A stretch of 64,000 bases of DNA from Chamaea fasciata. Taxonomy: Eukaryota > Chordata > Aves > Passeriformes > Sylviidae. Position numbers and translations under genes: made by a program. The stretch's first letter is position 1. Every line of letters starts with the position of its first letter. Positions 13,201 through 27,700 of this stretch are shown in pieces. Below the pieces are notes generated by a model. The model was not told where the DNA came from and ran no database searches. It was given only the letters and a program-made list of their open reading frames with translations. The stretch is taken from positions 1-64,000 of the forward strand of contig JARCOQ010000180.1 of assembly GCA_029207755.1 (NCBI GenBank). The letters are read 5' to 3'.

Positions 13201-16200
13201 CAGGGCACCCCCAGGGACACCTAGGGGACAGCCAGGGCCCCCCCAAGGACACCTAGGGGAAAAGCAGGGCACCCCCAGGGACACCGAGGGGACAGCCAGG
13301 GCACCCCCAGGGACACCCAGGGCACCCCCAGGGACACGTAGGGGACAGCCAGGGAACCCCAGGGACGCCCTGTGCACCCCCAGGGACACCCAGGTCACCC
13401 CCAGGGCACCCCCAGGGACACCTAGGGGACAGCCAGGGAACCCCAGGGACACCCTGTGCACGCCCAGGGACACCCAGGGCACACCCAGGGACACCTAGGG
13501 GACAGCCAGGGCACCCTAGGGACACCGAGGGCACAGCCAGGGCACCCCCAGGGACACGGAGAGGACAGGCAGGGCACCCCCATGGACAGCGATGGAACCC
13601 CCAGGGACACCCAGGGCACCCCCAGGGACACCTACGGGATAGCCAGGGCACCCCGAAGGACAGGGAGGGCACCCCCAGGGACACCCAGGGCACCCCCAGG
13701 GACACCTAGGGGACAGCCAGGGCACCCCAGGCACACCCAGGGCACCCCCAGGGACACCTAGGGGACAGCCAGGGCACCCCCAGGGACACCTAGGGACAGG
13801 CATGGCACCCCCAGGGACACCTAAGGGACAGGCAGGGCACCCCCAGGGACACCTAGGGGACAGCCAGGGCCCCCCCAAGGACACCTAAGGGAAAAGCAGG
13901 GCACCCCCAGGGACACCGAGGGGACAGCCAGGGAACCCCCAGGGACACGTAGAGGACAGCCATGGCACCCCAGGGACAGCCAGGGCACCCCCAGGGACAC
14001 CCAGGGCACACCCAGGGACACGTAGGGGACAGCCAGGGCACCCCAGGGAAACCCTGGGCACCCCCAGGGACACCGAGGGGACAGGCAGGGCACCCCAGGG
14101 ACACCTAGGGGACAGCCAGGGCACCCCAGGGACAGCCAGGGCACCCTCTGGGCCACCTAGGGAACAGCCAGGGCACCCCAGGGACACGTAGGGGAAAGCC
14201 AGGGCACCCCAGGGACACCCAGGGCACCCCCAGGGACACCTAGGGGACAGCCAGGGCACCCCCAGGGTCACCTAGAGGACAGCCAGGGCACCCTAGGAAC
14301 AGCCAGGGCACCCCCAGGGACACCTAGGGGACTGCCAGGGCTCCCCCAGGGACACCCAGGGAACCCCCAGGGACACCCAGGGCACCCCCAGGGACACCTC
14401 GGGGACTGCCAGGGGCCCCCCCAGGGACACCTAGGGGAGAGCCAGGGAACCCCAGGGACACCCTGGGCACCCCCAGGGACACCAAGGGGACAGCCAGGGA
14501 ACCCGAGGGACAGCCAGGGCACCCCCAGGGACACCTAGAAGACAGCCAGGGCACCCCCAGGGACACCTAGGGGACAGGCGGAGCACCCCCAGGGACACCT
14601 AGGGGACAGCCAAAGCCCCCTCAGGGACACCTAGGGCACAGCCAGGGCACCCCCAGGGACACCGAGGGCACAGAAAGGGCACCCTAGGGACAGCCAGGGC
14701 ACCCCCAAGGACACCTAGCGGACAGGCAGGGCACCCCCAGGGACACCAAGGGGACATCCAGAGCACCCCAGGGACAGCCAGGGCACCCCCAGGGACACCC
14801 TGTGCACCTCCAGGGACATCCAGGGAACCCCCAGGGACACCTACCGGACAGCCAGGAAACCCCAGAGACACCCTGGGCACCCCCGGGGACACCCAGGGTC
14901 CCCCCAGGGACACCTAGAGGACAGCCAGGGAACCCCCAGGGACACCTAGGGGACAGGCAGGGCACCCCCAGGGACACCTAGGGGACAGGCAGGTCCCCCC
15001 CAGGGACACCTAGGGGACAGCCAGGGCCCCCCCAGGGACACCTAGGGGACAGCCAGGACCCCCCAGGGACACCCAGGGCACCCCCAGGGACACCTTGCGG
15101 ACAGGCAGGGCACCCCCAGGACACCGACGGAAAGGCAGGGCACCCCAGGGACACCTAGGGGACAACCAGGGCACCCTAGGGACAGCCAGGGCACCCCCAA
15201 GGACACCTAGCGGACAGGCAGGGCACCCCCAGGGACACCAAGGGGACATCCAGAGCACCCCAGGGACAGCCAGGGCACCCCCAGGGACAGCTAGGGGACA
15301 GCAAGGGCACCCTAGGGACAGCCAGGGCACCCCCCAAGGACACCTAGCGGACAGGCAGGGCACCCCCAGGGACACCAAGGGGACATCCAGAGCACCCCAG
15401 GGACAGCCAGGGCACCCCCAGGGACAGCTAGGGGACAGCAAGGGCACCCTAGGGACAGCCAGGGCACCCCCAAGGACACCTAGCGGACAGGCAGGGCACC
15501 CCCAGGGACACCAAGGGGACATCCAGAGCACCCCAGGGACAGCCAGGGCACCCCCAGGGACAGCTAGGGGACAGTCAGGGCCCCCCCAGAGACACCCAGG
15601 GCACCCCCAGGGACACCTAGGGGACAGCCAGGGAACCCCAGGGACGCCCTGTGCACCCCCAGGGACACCCAGGTCACCCCCAGGGCACCCCCAGGGACAC
15701 CTAGGGGACAGCCAGGGACCCCCAGGGACACCTAGGGGACAGCCAGGGAACCCCAGGGACACCCTGTGCACGCCCACGGACACCCAGGGCACACCCAGGG
15801 ACACCTAGGGGACAGCCAGGGCACTCTAGGGACACCGAGGGCACAGCCAGGGCACCCCCAGGGACACGGAGAGGACAGGCAGGGCACCCCATGGACAGCG
15901 ATGGAACCCCCAGGGACACCCAGGGCACCCCCCAGGGACACCTACGGGATAGCCAGGGCACCCCGAAGCACAGGGAGGGCACCCCCAGGGACACCTAGAG
16001 GACAGCCAGGGCACCCTAGGAACAGCCAGGGCACCCCCAGGGACACCTAGGGGACTGCCAGGGGCCCCCCCAGGGACACCCAGGGAACCCCCAGGGACAC
16101 CCAGGGCACCCCCAGGGACACCTCGGGGACTGCCAGGGCCCCCCCAGGGACACCTAGGGGACAGCCAGGGAACCCCAGGGACACCCTGGGCACCCCCAGG

Positions 16201-19200
16201 GACACCAAGGGGACAGCCAGGGAACCCGAGGGACAGCCAGGGCACCCCCAGGGACACCTAGAAGACAGCCAGGGCACCCCCAGGGACACCTAGGGGACAG
16301 GCGGAGCACCCCCAGGGACACCTAGGGGACAGCCAGGGCCCCCCCAGGGACACCTAGGGCACAGCCAGGGCCCCCCCAGGGACACCTAGGGCACAGCCAG
16401 GGCACCCCCAAGGACACCTAGCGGACAGGCAGGGCACCCGCAGGGACACCAAGGGGACATCCAGAGCACCCCAGGGACAGCCAGGGCACCCCCAGGGACA
16501 CTCTGTGCACCTCCAGGGACATCCAGGGAACCCCCAGGGACACCTACCGGACAGCCAGGAAACCCCAGAGACACCCTGGGCACCCCCGGGGACACCCAGG
16601 GCCCCCCCAGGGACACCTAGGGGACAGCCAGGGCCCTCCCAGGGACACCCAGGGCACCCCCAGGGACACCTAGGGGACAGCCAGGGCACCCCAGGCACAC
16701 CCAGGGCACCCCCAGGGACACCTAGGGGACAGCCAGGGCACCCCCAGGGACACCTAGGGGACAGGCATGGCACCCCCAGGGACACCTAAGGGACAGGCAG
16801 GGCCCCCCCCGGGACACCTAGGGGACAGCCAGGGCCCCCCCCAAGGACACCAAGGGGAAAAGCAGGGCACCCCCAGGGACACCCAGGGCACCCCCAGGGA
16901 CACGTAGGGGACAGCCAGGGCACCCCAGGAAAACCCTGGGCACCCCCAGGGGACACCGAGGGGACAGGCAGGGCACCCCAAGGACACCTAGAGGACAGCC
17001 AGGGCACCCCAGGGACAGCCAGGGCACCCCCTGGGCCACCTAGGGAACAGCCAGGGCACCCCAGGGACACGTAGGGGAAAGCCAGGGCACCCCAGGGACA
17101 CCCAGGGCACCCCCAGGGACACCTAGGGGACAGCCAGGGCACCCCCAGGGACACCTAGAGGACAGCCAGGGCACCCTAGGGACAGCCAGGGCACCCCCAG
17201 GGACACCTAGGGCACAGCCAGGGCACCCTAGGGACAGCCAGGGCACCCCCAAGGACACCAAGGGCACAGCCAGGGCAGCCTAGGGACAGCCAGGGCACCC
17301 CCAGGGACACCTAGGGCACAGCCAGGGCACCCTAGGGACAGCCAGGGCACCCCCAGGGACACTGAGGGCACAGCCAGGGCCCCCCCCAGGGACACTCAGG
17401 GCACCCCCAGGGACACCTAGGGGACAGCCAGGGCATCCCCAGGGACACCAAGGGCACCCCCAGGGACACCTAGAGGACAGCCAGGGCACCCCCAGGCACA
17501 CCTAGGGGACAGGCAGGGCACCCCCAGGGACACCTAGGGGACAGCCAGGGCCCCCCCAGGGAAACCAGGGCACCCCCAGGGCACTCCAGGGACCCACAGG
17601 GGACCCCCCAAGGACACCTAGGGGACAGCCAGGGCACCCCAGGGACACCCAGGGCACCCCCAGGGACACCTAGGGGACAGACAGGGCACCCTAGGGACAG
17701 CCAGGGCACCCCAGGGACACGCAGGGCACCCCCAGGGTCACCCAGGGGACAGCCAAGGCACCCTAAAGACAGCCAGGGCACCCCCAGGGACACCTAGGTG
17801 ACAGGCAGGGCCCCCCCAGGGACACCCAGGGCACCCCGAGGGATACCTAGGGGACAGTCAGGGAATCCCCAGGGACACCCAGGGCACCCCCAGGGACACC
17901 TAGGGGACAGCCAGGGCACCCTAGGGACAGCCAGGGCACCCCCAAGGACACCTAGCGGACAGGCAGGGCACCCCCAGGGACACCAAGGGGACATCCAGAG
18001 CACCCCAGGGACAGCCAGGGCACCCCCAGGGACAGCTAGGGGACAGCCAGGGCCTCCCAAGAGACACACAGGGCACCCCCAGGGACACCTAGGGGACAGC
18101 CAGGGCCCCCCCAGAGACACCCAGGGCACCCCCAGGGACACCTAGGGGACAGCCAGGGAACCCCAGGGACGCCCTGTGCACCCCCAGGGACACCCAGGTC
18201 ACCCCCAGGGCACCCCCAGGGACACCTAGGGGACAGCCAGGGACCCCCAGGGACACCTAAGGGAAAGCCAGGGAACCCCAGGGACACCCTGTGCACGCCC
18301 AGGGACACCCAGGGCACACCCAGGGACACCTAGGGGACAGCCAGGGCAACCTAGGGACACCGAGGGCACAGCCAGGGCACCCCCAGGGACACGGAGAGGA
18401 CAGGCTGGGCACCCCATGGACAGCGATGGAACCCCCAGGGACACCCAGGGCACCCCCAGGACACCAACGGGATAGCCAGGGCACCCCGAAGGACAGGGAG
18501 GGCACCCCCAGGGACACCTAGAGGACAGCCAGGGCCTCCCCAGGGACACCCAGGGCACCCCCAGGGACACCTAGGGGACAGCCAGGGCACTCCCAGGGAC
18601 ACCCAGGGCACCCCCAGGGACACCTAGGGGACCTCCAGGGAACCCCAGGGATAGGTACGGGACAGCCAGGGAACCCCAGTGACACCCTGTGCACCTCCAG
18701 GGACATCCAGGGAACCCCCAGGGACACCTACCGGACAGCCAGGGAACCCCAGAGACACCCTGGGCACCCCCGGGGACACCCAGGGCCCCCCCAGGGACAC
18801 CTAGGGGACAGCCAGGGAACCCCCAGGGACACCTAGGGGACAGCCAGGGCACCCGAGGGACAGCCAGAGCACCCCCAGGGACACCAAGGGCACAGCCAGG
18901 GCACCCTAGGGACAGCCAGGGCAACGCCAGGGACACCTAGGGGACAGCCAGGGCATCCCCAGGGACACCTAGGGGACAGGCAGGGCACCTCCAGGGACAC
19001 CTAGGGGAAAGCCAGGGCCCCCCCAGGGACAACTAGGGGACAGCCAGGGCACTCCAGGGACAGCCAGGGCCCCCCCAGGGACAACTAGGGGACAGCCAGG
19101 GAACTCCAGGGACACCCAGGGCACCCCCAGGGACACCTAGGGGACAGCCAGGGCACCCTAAAGACAGCCAGGGCACCCCCAGGGACACCTAGGGGACAGG

Positions 19201-19221
19201 CAGGGCACCCCCAGGGACACC
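10272..19221. repeat. Zone A, higher-order repeat copy 2 (minisatellite)
   Basis: Second copy of the block of at least 8.9 kb. The ATGGACAGCGATGGAAC marker units lie at 10727, 12948, 13582, 15891 and 18416. Their spacings (2221, 634, 2309, 2525) parallel those of the first copy (2140, 633, 2316, 2549). The offset between copies drifts between about 10272 and 10354 because of small gains and losses, including one difference of about 81 bases between the first two markers. Similarity ends near 19221, where this copy enters the zone B unit type (GGACACCGAGGGGAAAGCC). No gene seen. Confidence 0.93.
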
Positions 19222-20442
19222 GAGGGGAAAGCCAGGGCACCCCCAGGGACACCTAAGGGAAGGCAGGACACCCCCAGGGACACCTAGGGGACAGCCAGGG
19301 CACCCCCAGGGACACCTAGGGGACAGGCAGGGCACCCCCAGGGACACCGAGGGGAAAGCCAGGGCACCCCCAGGGACACCAAGGGGAAGGCAGGACACCC
19401 CCAGGGACACCTAGGGGACAGCCAGGGCACTCCAGGGACACCCAGGGCACCACCAGTGACACCTAAGGGACAGGCCGAGCACCCGCAGGGACACCTAGGG
19501 GACAGGCAGGGCACCCCCAGGGACACTGACGGGACAGCCAGGGCACCCCCAGAGACCCCTAGGGGACAGCCAGGGCACTCCCAGGGACACTCTGGGCACC
19601 CACAGAGACACCTTGAAGACAGCCAGGGCACCTCAGGGACACCCAGGGCACCCCCAGGGACACCCAGGGCACCCCCAGGGACACGATGGGGACAGCCAGG
19701 GCACCCCAGGGACACCTAGGGGACAGGCAGGGCACCCCCAGGGACACCCAGGGCACCCCCAACGACACTTAGGGGACAGGCAGGGCACCCCCAGGGACAC
19801 TGACGGGACAGCCAGGGCACCCCCAGGGACACCTAGGGGACAGCCAGGGCACCCCAGGGACAGCCAGGGCACCCCCAGGGACACCTAGGGGACAGCCAGG
19901 GCACCCCCAGGGAGACGTAGAGGACAGCCATGGCACCCCAGGGACAGCCAGGGCACCCCCAGGGACAGCTAGGGGACAGCCAGGGCACCTCCAGGGACAC
20001 CAAGGGGACAGCCAGAGCACCCCAAGGACAGCCAGGGCACCCCCAGGGACACCCAGGGCACCCCCAGGGACACCTACGGGACAGCAAGGGCACCCCCAGG
20101 GACACCCTGGGCACCTCCAGGGACACGTAGGGGACAGCCAGGGCACCCCAGGGACACCCAGGGCACCCCCAGGGACACCTAGGAGACAGCCAGGGCACCC
20201 CCAGGGACACTGAGGGGACAGCCAGGGCACCCCAGAGACACCTAGGGTATAGCCAGGGCACCATAGGGACAGCCAGGGCAGCCCAGGGACACCTACGGGA
20301 CAGCCAGGGCACCCTCTGGGACACCAAGGACAGCCAGGGCACCCCAAGGACAGCCAGGGCAGCCCAGGGACACCTACGGGAAAGCCAGGCCACCCCAGGG
20401 CAGCCCAGGGACACCCAGGGTACCCCAGGGACACGTAGGGGA

Positions 20443-20452
20443 CCTCCCGGGC
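20443..20452. repeat. Marker block with CCTCCCGGGC (first of 5)
   Basis: A roughly 200-bp run of unusual units contains CCTCCCGGGC, preceded by GGGACACGTAGGGGA and by units rich in CAGCCCAGGGACACCTACGGG. The marker lies at 20443, 22993, 26511, 30220 and 41270. Four copies are in zone B and one is beyond island 1 in zone C. The block therefore moved across the island position or predates it. Confidence 0.85.
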
Positions 20453-21265
20453 GCCCCAGGGACACCCAGGGCCCCCCCAGGGACACCTACGGGACAGCCA
20501 GGGAACGCCAGGGACACCATGGGCACGCCCAGGGACACCTAGGGGAGAGCCAGGGCACCCCCAGGGACATTTAGGGGACAGCCAGGGCACTCCAGGGACA
20601 CCCAGGGCACCCCCAGTGAAACCTAGGGGACAGGCCGAGCACCCCCAGGGACACCTAGGGGACAGGCAGGGCACCCCCAGGGACACTGACGGGACAGCCA
20701 GGGCACCCCCAGAGACCCCTAGGGGACAGCCAGGGCACTCCCAGGGACACTCTGGGCACCCACAGGGACACCTTGAAGACAGCCAGGGCACCTCAGGGAC
20801 ATCCAGGGCACCCCCAGGGACACCTAGGGAACAGCCAGGGCACCCTAGGGACACCTAGGGGACAGGCAGGGCACCCCCAGGGACACCCAGGGCACCCCCA
20901 ACGACACTTAGGGGACAGGCAGGGCACCCCCAGGGACACTGACGAGACAGCCAGGGCACCCCCAGGGACATCTAGGGGACCGCCAGGGCACCCCCAGGGA
21001 CACGCAGGGCAGCCCCAGGGACACCTAGGGGACAGCCAGGGCACCCCAAGGGACACCTAGGTGGCAGCCAGGGCACCCTAGGGACAGCCAGGGCACCCCC
21101 AGGGACCCCTAGGGCACAGCCAGGGCACCCTAGGGACAGCCAGGGCACCCCCAGGGACACCAAGGGGACATCCAGAGCACCCCAGGGACAGCCAGGGCAC
21201 CCCCAGGGACACCTAAGGAACACCCTGGGCACCCCCAGGGACACCAAGGGGACCCCCAGGGACAC

Positions 21266-21592
21266 CTAGGGGACAGGCAGGGCACCCCCAGGGACACTGA
21301 CGGAGCAGCCAGGGCACCCCCAGAGACCCCTAGGGGACAGCCAGGGCACTCCCAGGGACACTTTGGGCACCCACAGTGACACCTTGGGGACAGCTAGGGC
21401 ACCCCAGGGACAGCCAGGGCACCGCCAGGGACACCTAGGGAACAGCCAGGGCACCCCAGGGACAGCCAGGGCACCCCCAGGGACACCCAGGGCACCCCCA
21501 GGGACACCTAGGGGACAGCCAGGGCACCCCCAGGGACACCCAGGGCACCCCCAGGGACACCTAGGGGACAGCCAGGGCACCCCCAGGGACAC
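21266..21592. repeat. Duplicated 327-bp block, copy 1
   Basis: A run of variant units matching 24395-24721 nearly base for base, including the order GACACTGACGG, CAGAGACCCCTAGGGG, GGGACACTTTGGGCACCCACAG and CACCTTGGGGACAGCTAGGG. It marks a local duplication with an offset of about 3.1 kb. Confidence 0.8.
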
Positions 21593-24394
21593 CTAGGGGA
21601 GAGGCAGGGCACCCCCAGGGACACCTAGGGGACAGCCAGGGCACCCCAAGGGACACCTAGGTGACAGCCAGGGCACCCAAGGGACAGCCAGGGTACCCCC
21701 AGGGACCCCTAGTGCACAACCAGGGCACCCTAGGGACAGCCAGGGCACCGCCAGGGACACCAAGGGGACATCCAGAGCACCCCAGGGACAGCCAGGGCAC
21801 CCCCAGGGACACCTAAGGAACACCCTGGGCACCCCCAGGGACACCAAGGGGACCCCCAGGGACACCTAGGGGACAGGCAGTGCACCCCCAGGGACACTGA
21901 CGGGACAGCCAGGGCACCCCCAGAGACCCCTAGGGGACAGCCAGGGCACTCCCAGGGACACTTTGGGCACCCACAGGGACACCTAGGGGACAGCCAGGGC
22001 ACCCTAAAAACAGCCAGGGCACCCCCAGGGACACCTAGGGGACAGGCAGGGCACCCCCAGGGACACCGAGGGGAAAGCCAGGGCACCCCCAGGGACACCC
22101 AGGGCACCCCCAGGGACACCTAGGGAACAGCCAGGGCGTCCCCAGGGACACCCAGGGCACCCCCAGGGACACCTAGAGGACAGCCAGGGCACCCTAGGGA
22201 CAGCCAGGGCACCCCCAGGGACACCAAGGGCACAGACAGGGCACCCTAGGGACACCAATGGGACAGCCAGGGCACCCCCAGGGACACCTAGGGGACAGGC
22301 AGGGCACCCCCAGAGACCCTTAGGGGACAGCCAGGGCCCCCCCAGGGACACCCAGGGCACCCCCAGGGACACCTAGGGGACAGCCAGGGCGTCCCCAGGG
22401 AGACCCAGGGCAACCCCAGGGACACCTAGAGGACAGCCAGGGCACCCCAGGCACACTCACGGCACCCCCAGGGACACCTAGGGGACAGCCAGGGCACCTC
22501 GAGGGACACCAGGGCACCCCCAGGAACACCTAGGGGACAGCCAGGGCTCCCCAGGGACAGCGAGGGCACCCCCAGGGACACCTAGGCGACCTCCAGGGAC
22601 ATCTAGAGGACAGCCAGGGCACCCCAGGGACAGCCAGGGCACCCCCAGGGACACCTAGGGGACAGCCAGGGCACCCCAGGGACACCAAGGGCACCCCCAG
22701 GGACACCTAGGGGACAGCCAGGGCCCCCCCAGGGACACCTAGGGGACAGCCAGGGCACCCCAGGGACACCCAGGGCACCCCCAGGGACACCTAGGGGACA
22801 GCCAGGGCATCCCGAGGGACAGGGAGGGCACCCACAGGGACACCTAGGAGACAGCCAGGGCACGCCAGGGACACCAAGGACAGCCAGGGCACCCCAAGGA
22901 CAGCCAGGGCAGCCCAGGGACACCTACGGGAAAGCCAGGGCACCCCAGGGCAGCCCAGGGGCACCCAGGGTACTCCAGGGACACGTAGGGGACCTCCCGG
23001 GCACCCCAGGGACACCCAGGGCCCCCCCAGGGACACCTACGGGACAGCCAGGGAACGCCAGGGACACCATGGGCACGCCCAGGGACACCTAGGGGACAGC
23101 CAGGGCACCCCCAGGGACATTTAGGGGACAGCCAGGGCACTCCAGGGACACCCAGGGCACCCCCAGTGACACCTAGGGGACAGGCCGAGCACCCCCAGGG
23201 ACACCTAGGGGACAGGCAGGGCACCCCCAGGGACACTGACGGGACAGCCAGGGCACCCCCAGAGACCCCTAGGGGACAGCCAGGGCACTCCCAGGGACAC
23301 TCTGGGCACCCACAGGGACACCTTGAAGACAGCCAGGGCACCTCAGGGACATCCAGGGCACTCCCAGGGACACCTAGGGAACAGCCAGGGCACCTTAGGG
23401 ACCGCCAGGGCACCCCCAGGGACACCCAGGGCACCCCCAGGGACATGAAGGGGACAGCCAGGGCACCCCAGGGACACCTAGGGGACAGGCAGGGCACCCC
23501 CAGGGACACTGACGAGACAGCCAGGGCACCCCCAGGGACACCTAGGGGACAGCCAGGGCACCCCCAGGGACACGCAGGGAACCCCCAGGGACACCTAGGG
23601 GAAAGCCAGGGCACCCTAAGGACACCTAGGGGAAGGCAGGACACCCCCTGGGACAAGTCGGGGACAGGCAGGGCACCCCCAGGGACACCTAGGGGACAGC
23701 CAGGGCCCCCCCAAGGACACCTAGGGGAAAAGCAGGGCACCCCCAGGGACACCGAGGGGACAGCCAGGGCACCCCCAGGGACACCTAGGGGACAGCCAAG
23801 GCACCCTAGCGACAGCCAGGGCACCCCCAGGGACACCTAGGGGACAGCCAGGGCACCCCCAGGGACACCGAGAGGACAGGCAGGGCACCCCCAGGGACAC
23901 CTTGGCGACAGCCAGAGCACCCCAGGGACAGCCAGGGCACCCCCAGGGACACCTAGGGGACCTCCAGGGCACCCCCAGGGACACCCAGGGCACCCCCAGG
24001 GCCACCCAGGGGACAGCCAGGGAACCCCAGGGACAGCGAGGGCACCCCCAGGGACACCTAGGGGACAGCCAGGGCGCCCCCAGGGACACCCAGGGCACCC
24101 CCAGGGACACCTAGGTGACAGCCAGGGCACCCCCAGGGACACCTAGGGGAGAGGCAGGGCACCCTCAGGGACACCTAGGGGACAGCCAGGGCACCCCAAG
24201 GGACACCTAGGTGACAGCCAGGGCACCCTAGGGACAGCTAGGGCACCCCCAGGGACCCCTAGGGCACAGCCAGGGCACCCTAGGGACAGCCAGGGCACCC
24301 CCAGGGACACCAAGGGGACATCCAGAGCACCCCAGGGACAGCCAGGGCACCCCCAGGGACACCTAAGGAACACCCTGGGCACCCCCAGGGACAC

Positions 24395-24721
24395 CTAGGG
24401 GACAGGCAGGGCACCCCCAGGGACACTGACGGGAAAGCCAGGGCACCCCCAGAGACCCCTAGGGGACAGCCAGGGCACTTCCAGGGACACTTTGGGCACC
24501 CACAGGGACACCTTGGGGACAGCTAGGGCACCCCAGGGACAGCCAGGGCACCGCCAGGGACACATAGGGAACAGCCAGGGCACCCCAGGGACAGCGAGGG
24601 AACCCCCAGGGACACCCAGGGCACCCCCAGGGACACCTAGGGGACAGCCAGGGCACCCCCAGGGACACCCAGGGCACCCCCAGGGACACCTAGGGGACAG
24701 CCAGGGCACCCCCAGGGACAC
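24395..24721. repeat. Duplicated 327-bp block, copy 2
   Basis: Partner of 21266-21592 with a few substitutions, for example GGGACACATAGGGAACAG in place of GGGACACCTAGGGAACAG. Confidence 0.8.
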
Positions 24722-27700
24722 CTAGGGGAGAGGCAGACCACCCCCAGGGACACCTAGGGGACAGCCAGGGCACCCCAAGGGACAGCCAGGGCACCCCCTG
24801 GGACCCCTAGGGCACAGCCAGGGCACCCTAGGGACAGCCAGGGCACCCCCAGGGACACCAAGGGGACATCCAGAGCACCCCAGGGACAGCCAGGGCACCC
24901 CCAGGGACACCTAAGGAACACCCTGGGCACCCCCAGGGACACCAAGGGGACCCCCAGGGACACCTAGGGGACAGGCAGGGCACCCCCAGGGACACTGACG
25001 GGACAGCCAGGGCACCCCCAGATACCCCTTGGGGACAGCCAGGGCACTCCCAGGGACACTTTGGGCACCCACAGGGACACCTTGGGGACAGCCAGGGCAC
25101 ACCAGGGACACCCAGGGCACCCCCAGGGACACCTAGGGGACCTCAAGGGCACCCCCAGGGACACCCAGTGCACCCCCAGGGCCACCTAGGGGACAGCCAG
25201 GGCACCCCAGGGACAGCCAGGGCCCCCCCAGGGACACATAGGAGACAGCCAGGTCACCCCCAGGAACACCGAGGTCACCCCCAGGGACACCTAGGGCACC
25301 CCCAGAGACACCGAGAGCACAGCCAGGGCACCCTAGGGACAGCCAGGGCACCCCCAGGGACACCTAGGGGACAGCCAGGGCACCCCCAGGGACACCTAGA
25401 AGACAGCCAGGGCAACCCCAGGGACACCTAGGGGACAGCCAGGGCACCCCCACGGACACCTAGGGGACAGCCAGGGCACTCCAGAGACAGCCAGGGCACC
25501 CCCAGGGACACCTAGGGGACAGCCAGGGCACCCGAGGGACAGCCAGAGCACCCCCAGGGACACCAAGGGCACAGCCAGGGCACCCTAGGGACAGCCAGGG
25601 CAACGCCAGGGACACCTAGGGGACAGCCAGGGCATCCCCAGGGACACCTAGGGGACAGGCAGGGCACCCCCAGGGACACCTAGGGGACAGCCAGGGCCCC
25701 CCCAGGGACAACTAGGGGACAGCCAGGGCACTCCAGGGACACCCAGGGCACCCCCAGGGACACCTAGGGGACAGCCAGGGCACCCTAAAGACAGCCAGGG
25801 CACCCCCAGGGACACCTAGGGGACAGGCAGGGCACCCCCAGGGACACCGAGGGGAAAGCCAGGGCATACCCAGGGACACCCAGGGCACCCACAGGGACAC
25901 CTAGAGGACAGCCAGGGCACCCTAGGAACAGCCAGGGCACCCCCAGGGACACCAAGGGCACAGAGAGGGCACCCTAGGGACACCAAGGGGACAGCCAGGG
26001 CACCCCCAGGGACAACTAGGGGACAGGCAGGGCACCCCCAGAGACCCCTAGGGGACAGCCAGGGCCCCCCCAGGGACAGCCAGGGCACCCCCAGGGACAC
26101 CTAGGGGACAGCCAGGGCCCCCCCAGGGACACCTAGGGGACAGCCAGGGCACCCCAGGGACACCCAGGGCACCCCCAGGGACACCTAGGGGACAGCCAGG
26201 GCATCCCGAGGGACAGGGAGGGCACCCACAGGGACACCTAGGAGACAGCGAGGGCACGCCAGGGACACCCAGGGCACCCACAGGGACACCTAGGAGACAG
26301 CCAGGGCACGCCAGGGACACCCAGGACACCCTCAGGGACCCCTAGGGGAGAGCCAGGGCACCATTGGGACAGCCAGGGCAGCCCAGGGACACCAAGGACA
26401 GCCAGGGCACCCCAAGGACAACCAGGGCAGCCCAGGGACACCTACGGGAAAGCCAGGGCACCCCAGGGCAGCCCAGGAACACCCAGGGTACTCCAGGGAC
26501 ACGTAGGGGACCTCCCGGGCACCCCAGGGACACCCAGGGCCCCCCCAGGGACACCTACGGGACAGCCAGGGAACGCCAGGGACAACATGGGCACGCCCAG
26601 GGACACCTAGGGGACAGCCAGGGCAGCCCCAGGGACATTTAGGGGACAGCCAGGGCACTCCAGGGACACCCAGGGCACCCCCAGTGACACCTAGGGGACA
26701 GGCCGAGCACCCCCAGGGACACCTAGGGGACAGGCAGGGCACCCCCAGGGACACTGACGGGACAGCCAGGGCACCCCCAGAGACCCCTAGGGGACAGCCA
26801 GGGCACTCCCAGGGACACTCTGGGCACCCACAGGGACACCTTGAAGACAGCCAGGGCACCTCAGGGACATCCAGGGCACCCCCAGGGACACCTAGGGAAC
26901 AGCCAGGGCACCTTAGGGACCGCCAGGGCACCCCCAGGGACACCCAGGGCACCCCCAGGGACACGAAGGGGACAGCCAGGGCACCCCAGGGACACCTAGG
27001 GGACAGGCAGGGCACCCCCAGGGACACCCAGGGCACCCCCAACGACACTTAGGGGACAGGCAGGGCACCCCCAGGGACACTGACGAGACAGCCAGGGCAC
27101 CCCCAGGGACACCTAGGGGACAGCCAGGGCACCCCCAGGGACACGCAGGGAACCCCCAGGGACACCTAGGGGACAGCCAGGGCGTCCCCAGGGACACCTA
27201 GGGGACAGGCAGGGCACCCCCAGAGACCCCTAGGGGACAGCCAGGGCCCCCCCAGGGACACCCAGGGCACCCCCAGGGACACCTAGGGGACAGCCAGGGC
27301 GTCCCCAGGGAGACCCAGGGTAACCCCAGGGACACCTAGAGGACAGCCAGGGCACCCCAGGCACACCCACGGCACCCCCAGGGACACCTAGGGGACAGCC
27401 AGGGCACCTCGAGGGACACCAGGGCACCCCCAGGGACACCTAGGCGACAGCCAGGGCACCCCAGGGACACCCAGGGCACCCCCAGGGACACCTAGGCGAC
27501 CTCAAGGGACATCTAGGGGACAGCCAGGGCACCCCAGGGACAGCCAGGGCACCCCCAGGGACACCTAGGGGACAGCCAGGGCACCCCAGGGACAGCCAGG
27601 GCACCCCCAGGGACACCTAGGGGACAGCCAGGGCCCCCCCAGGGACACCTAGGGGATAGCCAGGGCACCCCAGGGACACCCAGGGCACCCCCAGGGACAC

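Noticed and set aside
15095..15808. Collagen-like + strand frame ([16 protein letters not shown])
   Set aside because: There is no Gly at every third residue over a useful length, and the pattern is the repeat unit read in shifting frames.
19769..20854. 361-codon minus-strand open frame as a protein-coding gene
   Set aside because: It is a translation of the repeat (Pro/Gly/Cys/Leu-rich, no domain), overlaps equally open frames, and its length follows from unit size and stop placement.
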